This document shows, in pieces, positions 1 through 4,699 of a DNA stretch of 5,564 nucleotides. Within the stretch, counting starts at the first letter, position 1. Each line of letters begins with the position of its first letter. Position numbers and translations under genes: made by a program. Under the pieces are notes generated by a model. The model was not told where the DNA came from. It did not search any database and saw nothing but the letters and a program-made list of their open reading frames with translations. Source of the stretch: Methylovirgula sp. (GTDB lineage Bacteria > Pseudomonadota > Alphaproteobacteria > Rhizobiales > Beijerinckiaceae); the NCBI GenBank assembly GCA_025356505.1, contig JANXSV010000194.1, positions 1 through 5,564 on the forward strand, written 5' to 3'.

Positions 1-501
1 GTTGAGCCAGAAAATCCATCGCCAGTGGAAATAGGTGGTGATGAAACCGCCGACGAGCGGGCCAACAACAGGACCGATGAGCGCTGGTGTGGTTAGCCAG
101 GCCATGGCGCCTACGAGTTCGCGCTTTGGAATGGATCGCAGCACGACGAGGCGGCCGACCGGCACCATCATCGCGCCGCCAAAACCCTGAATGATACGCG
201 CAGCCACAAAACCAGCCAGTGTATCGGAAAACGCGCAGGCGATAGAGCCAAGTGTAAAAACCCCGATCGCCGCACGAAACACGGTGCGCGAACCGAAACG
301 GTCGGCGCACCAGCCGCTAAGGGGGATGAATACCGCGAGACTAAGAAGATAAGCCGTGAAGGCCAGTTTTAGAGCGATCGGGTCTTGATGCAAATCGACT
401 GCGATGGCAGGCAGCGAAGTGGCAAGTACGGTTCCATCCATGTTTTCAAGGAATAAGGCGCTGGCAACGACCAGCGGGATCACTCTGTTATTTTCGAGCA
501 T
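1..501 (-). CDS. MFS multidrug efflux transporter, DHA2 (EmrB/QacA-like) family, N-terminal part
   Basis: Inner-membrane proton-driven drug exporter of the 14-helix DHA2 type, by family resemblance; the substrate cannot be told. The reading frame is open from the ATG at 501 to the window edge, giving 167 residues of a protein usually near 450-550, so the C-terminal two thirds are missing. Visible features: a first helix carrying MDGTVLATSLPAI (21-33), the DHA2 helix-1 signature; the loop 2-3 motif GWCADRFGSR (63-72), matching MFS motif A; a helix-4 region with RIIQGFGGAMMVP (102-114); the antiporter motif C, GPVVGPLVGG (143-152); and HWRWIFWLN at the edge, typical of the end of helix 5 or the start of helix 6. 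About five hydrophobic segments are present. No clear Shine-Dalgarno precedes the ATG, but the start matches the usual N-terminus length. The gene lies behind gcrA on the same strand, with a 204-base gap, and is probably a separate unit. Confidence 0.9.
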   Translation of the reverse strand, partial: MLENNRVIPLVVASALFLENMDGTVLATSLPAIAVDLHQDPIALKLAFTAYLLSLAVFIPLSGWCADRFGSRTVFRAAIGVFTLGSIACAFSDTLAGFVAARIIQGFGGAMMVPVGRLVVLRSIPKRELVGAMAWLTTPALIGPVVGPLVGGFITTYFHWRWIFWLN

Positions 502-567
502 GAAAGGTCGGATACTTTTAAAGGGACAATAAGAGAGGACGCGCCCTGTTGAGGGATTTAGGCCCAA

Positions 568-596
568 AACTTAGGCCAGCAGGTCTAGTGCGTCAA
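568..596 (-). promoter_or_regulatory. Possible sigma-70-type promoter for the MFS gene
   Basis: Read on the minus strand, TTGACG (596-591, five of six to TTGACA) is followed after 17 bases by TAAGTT (573-568, three of six to TATAAT). This would place the transcript start near 561 and leave a leader of about 60 bases before the ATG at 501. The -35 element and spacing are good and the -10 element is poor. The rest of 502-705 shows only short repeats: TTAGGCC occurs at 558, 571 and 706, and a weak 6-bp inverted repeat lies at 613-633. I see no gene there. Confidence 0.3.
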
Positions 597-641
597 ATTA
601 ACACCCTGTCATGTAAGCCTTCCACGTGCTTACTTTGCCAT

Positions 642-677
642 AAAAATGGTAGCGGCCCGGGCAAAAGCTTGAGCCGC
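642..677 (-). terminator. Candidate intrinsic terminator downstream of gcrA
   Basis: On the minus strand GCGGCTC (677-671) can pair with GGGCCGC (658-652), forming seven pairs including one G-U. The 12-base loop can close further by GC-TTTT-GC. Five T residues (646-642) follow after a five-base gap. It lies about 30 bases past the gcrA stop. The gap before the T run and the wobble pair make this a moderate candidate only. Confidence 0.4.
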
Positions 678-705
678 GCAAGTGCACGTGCCGTTTCCCT
701 AAAGG

Positions 706-1230
706 TTAGGCCGAGCGTGCCATTTTTTGTGCCGGACGACGTCGATCTTGGCTTGGCTGATAAGCGATGCGGGCATGTGCGCCGCAGTAAGTGGCGCCGG
801 GACCGGATTTCGTACCGCAGAAGCGGAATTCCGGAGTGGAGGGATCGCCAAGCGGCCAACGACACATTGCTTCTTTCAGTTCCATAATGGTTACGCGCTC
901 GGATATCGGAACCACTACATCTTCGGCGGATCTGAGCTGGCGCTGCGGTGCCACAAAAGTATCCAGGGCCAGGGCCGTATTGCCGCGCACTGGCGGCATT
1001 GGTCTGGCTGACTGAAGCCGCTCAACCGGCTTGGTGGAGGCAACGATACGATTACGCGGCTGAGGACTCGCGGCAGCCTTGTCACGCCCGGACAGGCCGA
1101 GGCGATGAACCTTGCCAATAACGGCATTGCGGGTGATGCTATGGCCCAGTTCGGCTGCAATCTGGCTGGCGCTGTGGCCATCAAGCCATAATTTTTTAAG
1201 CGATTCAACCCGCTCGTCGGTCCAGGACAT
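706..1230 (-). CDS. gcrA: GcrA-family cell cycle transcriptional regulator
   Basis: A DNA-binding cofactor of sigma-70 RNA polymerase that, in Caulobacter and relatives, activates promoters carrying CcrM-methylated GANTC sites and so times S-phase gene expression. The 174-residue protein begins MSWTDERVESLKKLWLDG, the family's hallmark N-terminus. The helix-turn-helix continues through SASQIAAELG and TRNAVIGKVHRLGLSGR (to about residue 49). A low-complexity Pro/Arg/Ala linker (about 50-110) follows. The conserved C-terminal domain has CRWPLGDP (123-130), FRFCG (135-139) and YCGAHARIAYQP (148-159), which in the family contacts sigma-70. Length is normal. The frame is open upstream to an ATG at 1353, but residues before MSWTD do not resemble the family, and AAAGG lies 8 bases ahead of the ATG at 1230, so that start was chosen. 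It is divergent from argD, with candidate CtrA, DnaA and GANTC sites in the shared region. There are no signs of damage. Confidence 0.96.
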   Translation of the reverse strand: MSWTDERVESLKKLWLDGHSASQIAAELGHSITRNAVIGKVHRLGLSGRDKAAASPQPRNRIVASTKPVERLQSARPMPPVRGNTALALDTFVAPQRQLRSAEDVVVPISERVTIMELKEAMCRWPLGDPSTPEFRFCGTKSGPGATYCGAHARIAYQPSQDRRRPAQKMARSA

Positions 1231-1247
1231 ATCAAATACCTTTGCTA

Positions 1248-1261
1248 GATATGTCGTTTGG
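1248..1261 (+). repeat. Inverted repeat, copy proximal to gcrA
   Basis: GATATGTCGTTTGG on the plus strand. The reverse complement of 1343-1356 reads GATATGTCGTGTGG, so the two copies match at 13 of 14 bases in inverted orientation, with the first 10 identical. This copy lies 18-31 bases upstream of the gcrA ATG, immediately before its ribosome binding site, so it is in or near the gcrA transcript start or leader. Confidence 0.6.
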
Positions 1262-1338
1262 CTTTCAAAATCTAAGAATCCACCATCAACATCGCACCGG
1301 AAAACCGACGGACGCAAACTGTTCATCAAGACAAGAAG

Positions 1339-1347
1339 CTTTCCACA
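1339..1347 (+). promoter_or_regulatory. DnaA-box-like sequence
   Basis: CTTTCCACA matches eight of nine positions of the relaxed DnaA box TTWTNCACA; only the first base differs. It lies about 110 bases upstream of the gcrA ATG. In Caulobacter DnaA activates gcrA, so the position makes sense, but a nine-base motif with a mismatch is weak evidence alone. Confidence 0.3.
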
Positions 1348-1356
1348 CGACATATC
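1343..1356 (-). repeat. Inverted repeat, copy distal to gcrA, within a small palindrome
   Basis: This is the partner of 1248-1261 (13/14 match, opposite orientation, 81 bases between the copies). Here it also overlaps a local palindrome, CACGA-CATA-TCGTG (1346-1359), which has perfect 5-base arms and looks like a dimeric-regulator operator. The DnaA-like box overlaps its left edge and the CtrA-like box begins just to its right. Confidence 0.55.
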
Positions 1357-1360
1357 GTGG

Positions 1361-1375
1361 TTAATGAAATGTAAA
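1361..1375 (-). promoter_or_regulatory. CtrA-box-like sequence
   Basis: Read on the minus strand from 1375 the sequence is TTTA-N7-TTAA followed by CCA. This matches the CtrA consensus TTAA-N7-TTAAC at eight of nine fixed positions, and TTAACCAC (1364-1357) matches seven of eight of the rhizobial motif TTAACCAT. CtrA represses gcrA in Caulobacter, and the site lies about 130-145 bases upstream of the gcrA start. It could also act on argD or on neither. Confidence 0.4.
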
Positions 1376-1389
1376 CTACACCATGCGTC

Positions 1390-1434
1390 GAATCGGGCGC
1401 AAGAGTCTGCCTTGGATTAATTCACAGGCGATTC
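1390..1434. promoter_or_regulatory. Cluster of three GANTC (CcrM methylation) sites
   Basis: GAATC at 1390-1394, GAGTC at 1403-1407 and GATTC at 1430-1434 lie within 45 bases, with a further GAATC at 1276-1280 in the same intergenic region. By eye I find about 15 GANTC sites in the whole window, mostly single. In alphaproteobacteria such sites are methylated by CcrM and, near promoters, can recruit GcrA. Confidence 0.5.
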
Positions 1435-1455
1435 GCGTTTTCAACAGGGCATTGT

Positions 1456-1480
1456 CAAGCGGGGCTTGTCGGTTTTATTT
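1456..1480 (+). other. Short hairpin followed by a T-rich tract
   Basis: CAAGC (1456-1460) can pair with GCTTG (1464-1468) around a GGG loop, followed by TCGGTTTTATTT. The stem has only five pairs, so it is a marginal terminator at best. It sits just upstream of the predicted argD promoter, whose -35 begins in the T-rich part. Confidence 0.2.
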
Positions 1481-1507
1481 GACCAAATTCGGCGCAAGCT
1501 CTAATGT
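1479..1507 (+). promoter_or_regulatory. Candidate promoter of the argD-argF-hslO operon
   Basis: TTGACC (1479-1484, five of six to the -35 consensus) is followed by a 17-base spacer and TAATGT (1502-1507, three of six to TATAAT). An overlapping CTAATG suits the CTA-type -10 of many alphaproteobacteria about as well. Transcription would begin near 1513-1515, giving argD a leader of about 70 bases that starts with the hairpin at 1516. It is the best promoter-like pair I see between gcrA and argD on this strand. Confidence 0.4.
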
Positions 1508-1513
1508 CCGCTT

Positions 1514-1561
1514 ATGTGCCGCCTCATCTGGGCGGCACCTTTGTTTTATCGCCGACGTTAA
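1514..1561 (+). CDS. Possible 15-residue leader peptide ending in Arg-Arg-Arg
   Basis: The frame from the ATG at 1514 reads [15 protein letters not shown] and stops at TAA (1559-1561), 22 bases before the argD ATG. The last three codons are CGC, CGA and CGT, all arginine, and one more arginine codon is at position 3. Amino-acid operons are often controlled by leader peptides rich in the end product, and argD-argF make arginine, so the content fits. There is no Shine-Dalgarno before the ATG, but the predicted transcript start is about at the ATG, so it could be a leaderless message, as known for the trp leader of Sinorhizobium. Against it: the hairpin at 1516-1538 precedes the arginine codons, which does not fit classical attenuation, and a run of three CGN codons can occur by chance. 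This is a hypothesis. Confidence 0.3.
   Translation: MCRLIWAAPLFYRRR
1516..1547 (+). terminator. Strong GC-rich hairpin with T-rich tail ahead of argD (terminator, attenuator or 5' stabiliser)
   Basis: GTGCCGCC (1516-1523) and GGCGGCAC (1531-1538) form a perfect 8-bp stem around a 7-base loop, followed by CTTTGTTTT (1539-1547). By shape it is a good intrinsic terminator. It lies between the predicted argD promoter and the argD start, so it may be an attenuator or a stem that protects the mRNA end. Alternatively it ends an unrecognised small RNA transcribed from further upstream, although I found no good promoter for one in 1350-1450. Confidence 0.6.
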
Positions 1562-1583
1562 AAGCCTCGCCTGCGTGGAGATT

Positions 1584-2798
1584 ATGCCCGTGTCAGCCAC
1601 TGTTTCGCCGATGTTGCCTACATTTGCCCGTGCACCTCTTGCCTTCGAACGCGGCGAGGGGGTTTGGCTGTTTGACAGCGACGGCGAGCGCTATCTCGAC
1701 TTTGGTTCGGGCGTTGCTGTAAATTCGCTGGGGCATTTGCATCCGCATCTTGTTGCGGCATTGTCGGCTCAAGCTCATAAGTTATGGCATACATCGAACC
1801 TCTATCACATTCCAGAAGGCGAGCGGCTGGCGCAACGGCTGGTGGATTCAACTTTTGCCGATTATGTGTTTTTCACAAACTCCGGAGCCGAAGCGCTGGA
1901 ATGCGCCATTAAGACCGCGCGGAAATTCCACGCCAGTCACGGTCACCCCGAACGGTTTCACATCATCACTTTTGAGGGTGCCTTCCACGGGCGCACACTT
2001 GCGACCATTGCCGCAGGTGGCCAACAAAAATATATCGATGGGTTCGGACCCAAGGTCGCGGGCTTTGATCAAGTACCTTTTGGCGACCACGAAGCTTTAA
2101 AGGCCGCGATAGGGCCGCAAACGGCTGCAATCCTGATTGAACCGATTCAAGGTGAGGGCGGCGTACGCAGCGTACCACCCTATTGTTTGCGCGGGCTGCG
2201 CGCCTTGTGCGACGAACACGGACTATTGCTGATATTTGACGAGGTTCAAACCGGCGTGGGCCGTACAGGCAAATTTTTTGCACACGAGCACTCCGGCGTT
2301 GCTCCCGATATTATGGCAATTGCCAAGGGGATTGGCGGCGGTTTCCCGATGGGTGCCTGCTTGACCACGCACGCAGCGGGCGAGGGAATGACGCCCGGAA
2401 GTCACGGATCAACTTTTGGCGGCAATCCCCTAGCAATGGCGGTAGGAAATGCTGTGCTGGATATTGTTTTAGCGCCTGGGTTTTTCGACCACGTGGCAAA
2501 AATGGGGCTTCTGCTCAAACAGCGACTGGCTGAACTGAAGGACCTCCATCCGAAAATCATCGCCGAAATTCGCGGAGAAGGTCTGTTGATGGGATTGAAG
2601 TTGCATGTGCCAAACACGGATTTCACGACGCAGGCGCGCTTGCACAAATTGTTGACGATTCCGGCCGGAGACAATGTCGTGCGACTTCTGCCGCCGCTTA
2701 TTATCAGCGAGGATGAGTTGGCCGATGGTTTCACCCGGCTGGACGCCGCCTGCACCTCGCTGGAGCAAACACTGTTGCAAAAGGAATTGACCGTATGA
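1584..2798 (+). CDS. argD: Acetylornithine aminotransferase
   Basis: Cytoplasmic PLP enzyme, class-III aminotransferase, that converts N-acetylglutamate 5-semialdehyde plus glutamate to N-acetylornithine, the fourth step of arginine synthesis; many ArgD proteins also serve lysine synthesis. At 404 residues the length is normal. Visible: [31 protein letters not shown] in outline at residues 21-51; SGAEA (100-104) for PLP phosphate binding; AFHGRT (133-138); EPIQGEGG (186-193); [13 protein letters not shown] (218-230) with the PLP-ring Asp219; the Schiff-base lysine K248 in IAKGIGGG; and [10 protein letters not shown] (275-284). The frame is open back to an ATG at 1383, but those residues are unlike the family. 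ATG 1584 gives the usual short N-terminus. Its GGAG (1577-1580) is only three bases away, whereas GTG 1590 would have nine; ATG 1611 lacks a site. argF overlaps its end by four bases. Confidence 0.97.
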   Translation: MPVSATVSPMLPTFARAPLAFERGEGVWLFDSDGERYLDFGSGVAVNSLGHLHPHLVAALSAQAHKLWHTSNLYHIPEGERLAQRLVDSTFADYVFFTNSGAEALECAIKTARKFHASHGHPERFHIITFEGAFHGRTLATIAAGGQQKYIDGFGPKVAGFDQVPFGDHEALKAAIGPQTAAILIEPIQGEGGVRSVPPYCLRGLRALCDEHGLLLIFDEVQTGVGRTGKFFAHEHSGVAPDIMAIAKGIGGGFPMGACLTTHAAGEGMTPGSHGSTFGGNPLAMAVGNAVLDIVLAPGFFDHVAKMGLLLKQRLAELKDLHPKIIAEIRGEGLLMGLKLHVPNTDFTTQARLHKLLTIPAGDNVVRLLPPLIISEDELADGFTRLDAACTSLEQTLLQKELTV

Positions 2799-3727
2799 CG
2801 AAACCCGTCAGGCACTTTTGCGATCTGAGTGATTTCTCCGGGGCGGACCTGCGCCGTATTCTCAATGAGGCTTCGCGCATCAAGGCTTTGCGGCGCAAAG
2901 GCAAGGTCGCTGCCGACCGACCTTTGACCGGCAAGACACTTGCAATGATTTTCGATAAGCCCTCCACCCGCACGCGCGTGTCTTTTGATGTGGGCATGCG
3001 AGAGCTTGGCGGCGAAACGCTCATGCTCACCGGCACCGAAATGCAGCTCGGCAGAGGCGAGACCATCGCCGACACCGCGCGGGTTTTGTCCCGCTTTGTC
3101 GATTTGATCATGATAAGAATTCTTGATCACGAGGCCATGCTTGAACTGGCAGCTCATGCCTCGGTGCCTGTGATTAATGGCCTGACCAAACGCACCCATC
3201 CTTGTCAGATCATGGCGGATGTCATGACATTTGAAGAGCATCGCGGGCCAATCCAAGGCCGCACTGTGGCCTGGACCGGCGACATCAATAATGTGATGAC
3301 GAGCTGGATTCATGCGGCGCAATTATTCGACTTTACCTTGCGTATTGCTGCTCCACCGGCCTTTCCTTTGCCAAAAGCCATCGCTGACTGGGCGCGAGAG
3401 CATGGGACTAAGTTGGTTTTGACTGACGATGCCTCAACCGCAGCGCGCGGCGCTGATGCTGTGGTCACTGACTGCTGGGTTTCTATGGGAGATGAAGAGG
3501 AGGAGCGCTTCCGTCACAATTTGCTCAAGCCATACCAAGTCAATGAACGGCTGATGTCGCTTGCGGTGGAGGACGCGCTATTTATGCACTGTCTGCCGGC
3601 GCATAGGGGCGAAGAAGTCACAGACGCGGTGATGGACGGCCCACATTCAGTGGTTTTCGATGAGGCGGAAAACAGGCTTCACGTGCAAAAGGGCATCATG
3701 AATTGGTGTCTTGGAGCAGAAGCATGA
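2795..3727 (+). CDS. argF: Ornithine carbamoyltransferase (anabolic)
   Basis: Cytoplasmic enzyme, normally trimeric, that joins carbamoyl phosphate and ornithine to give citrulline and phosphate. The 310-residue length is normal. The carbamoyl-phosphate domain has STRTR (57-61) for phosphate binding and HPCQ (135-138). The ornithine domain has TGDINNV (161-167), DCWVSMG (226-232) with the ornithine-binding Asp226, Ser230 and Met231, and [11 protein letters not shown] (265-275) with catalytic Cys266. In many relatives the 161-167 stretch reads GDGNNV, so the Ile is a mild departure; all the catalytic residues I can place are present. The start overlaps the argD stop as ATGA, and AAGGA lies nine bases ahead, inside argD, so translational coupling is likely. 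The pairing with argD points to a biosynthetic rather than catabolic role. It overlaps hslO by four bases at its end. Confidence 0.97.
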   Translation: MTKPVRHFCDLSDFSGADLRRILNEASRIKALRRKGKVAADRPLTGKTLAMIFDKPSTRTRVSFDVGMRELGGETLMLTGTEMQLGRGETIADTARVLSRFVDLIMIRILDHEAMLELAAHASVPVINGLTKRTHPCQIMADVMTFEEHRGPIQGRTVAWTGDINNVMTSWIHAAQLFDFTLRIAAPPAFPLPKAIADWAREHGTKLVLTDDASTAARGADAVVTDCWVSMGDEEEERFRHNLLKPYQVNERLMSLAVEDALFMHCLPAHRGEEVTDAVMDGPHSVVFDEAENRLHVQKGIMNWCLGAEA

Positions 3728-4683
3728 GTGAAGCCGATATGACCAGCGATGTGATCTTGCCTTTTTCGGTTGAAGCGCTGGATGTCCGGGGACGGGCTGT
3801 GCGGTTGAGTCAGAGTTTTGATACGATTGTGCGCCTGCATCAATATCCACCTCAGGTCTGCCGCGCGATTGGAGAAGGCCTCGCGCTGACGGCGCTGCTG
3901 GGTTCCGCTCTCAAGCTCGACGGTCGCTTTCAACTGCAGACCAAAACTGAAGGCGCGATCAGCCAGATCGTCGTTGATTATGATGCACCTGATCGCCTTC
4001 GGGCCTATGCTCGCTACGACGCTGCGCGGCTTGCTGACCAATCAAACGCCACCACAGCCGAATTGATGGGCAAGGGGCATCTTGGCCTGACGATCGATCA
4101 GGGTGGTGATATGTCGCGCTATCAAGGTATCGTGGTGCTGGATGGCGAAGGTTTTGAAGCTGCGGCGCATCATTATTTTGCGCAGTCCGAACAAATTCCA
4201 ACCGTGATACGCTTGGCCGTGGCCGAGAACATTTCTCCGCACGCTGCCACATGGCGAGCCGGGGGGCTTATGGTTCAATTTTTGCCTCACTCCGAAGACC
4301 GGCGGCGGCAGCGCGATCTCGCACCCGGTGATCATCCCGATGGCGTAACCGTGGCGCTGGATACGGAGGATGACGCGTGGGCCGAGGCGCGCGCTTTGGT
4401 TGGCACCGTCGAAGATCACGAACTTGTGGACCCCTTACTGACGAATGAACATTTGCTCTATCGCCTGTTTCACGAGCGGGGTGCAACTGTATATGAATCC
4501 CAAAGTGTACGGCAGGCCTGCCGCTGCTCCCGGCCAAGCGTTTTGGCGATGCTAGGTCGCTTTTCACCGCAGGAATGTCAGGACATGGTCGAATCTGACG
4601 GCAAAATTGGCATTACCTGCGAATTCTGTTCAACGCGCTACGATGTGGCGCTCAGCGAAATCCCCGCATCAGACATCTCTTGA
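3724..4683 (+). CDS. hslO: Hsp33 redox-regulated molecular chaperone
   Basis: Cytoplasmic holdase chaperone activated by oxidation: in the family four cysteines hold zinc when reduced, then form disulfides, release zinc and expose a substrate-binding surface under oxidative and unfolding stress. The 319-residue protein has an N-terminal folding domain (about 15-190; for example [20 protein letters not shown] at 51-70 and [11 protein letters not shown] at 128-137) and the C-terminal redox switch CRC (266-268) and CEFC (299-302). The spacing, CXC-X30-CXXC, fits the family. Further cysteines are at 46 and 285; I cannot say whether they matter. The start at 3724 overlaps the argF stop as ATGA and has GGAG seven bases ahead, which is ideal; ATG 3739 is a weaker alternative, and ATG 3703 lies inside argF and adds unlike sequence. 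A chaperone gene behind argF is a known arrangement in this bacterial group. Confidence 0.96.
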   Translation: MSEADMTSDVILPFSVEALDVRGRAVRLSQSFDTIVRLHQYPPQVCRAIGEGLALTALLGSALKLDGRFQLQTKTEGAISQIVVDYDAPDRLRAYARYDAARLADQSNATTAELMGKGHLGLTIDQGGDMSRYQGIVVLDGEGFEAAAHHYFAQSEQIPTVIRLAVAENISPHAATWRAGGLMVQFLPHSEDRRRQRDLAPGDHPDGVTVALDTEDDAWAEARALVGTVEDHELVDPLLTNEHLLYRLFHERGATVYESQSVRQACRCSRPSVLAMLGRFSPQECQDMVESDGKIGITCEFCSTRYDVALSEIPASDIS

Positions 4684-4699
4684 GAGGAAAGGCTTCGAC

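Noticed and set aside
613..633. Inverted repeat GTAAGC / GCTTAC as a terminator
   Set aside because: The 6-bp stem has a 9-base loop and no T run on either strand; the hairpin at 642-677 is a better gcrA terminator.
558..712. Three copies of TTAGGCC (558, 571, 706) as a repeat array
   Set aside because: Seven-base matches with irregular spacing, one of them spanning the gcrA stop; likely chance.
549..887. Plus-strand 112-codon frame over the gcrA 3' end
   Set aside because: It overlaps gcrA in antisense, has no ribosome site and looks like no protein; it is a shadow of gcrA.
1231..1353. Upstream extension of gcrA to ATG 1353 (215 residues)
   Set aside because: GcrA proteins start at MSWT; the ATG at 1230 has its own AAAGG at 8 bases, and the extra sequence overlaps the inverted repeats and the regulatory region.
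1383..1583. In-frame upstream extension of argD by 67 codons from ATG 1383
   Set aside because: The extra residues do not resemble ArgD N-termini, no ribosome site precedes 1383, and the stretch contains the promoter-like elements and the hairpin. ATG 1584 gives a normal protein.
1504..1722. 72-codon plus-strand frame starting at ATG 1504
   Set aside because: It runs through the argD start in another frame, has no ribosome site and would start inside the predicted -10 element; it is best explained as a shadow of argD.
2402..3322. Minus-strand 306-codon frame across argD and argF
   Set aside because: It lies entirely antisense to two well-conserved genes; long antisense frames are common in GC-rich coding DNA, and its composition shows no domain I recognise.
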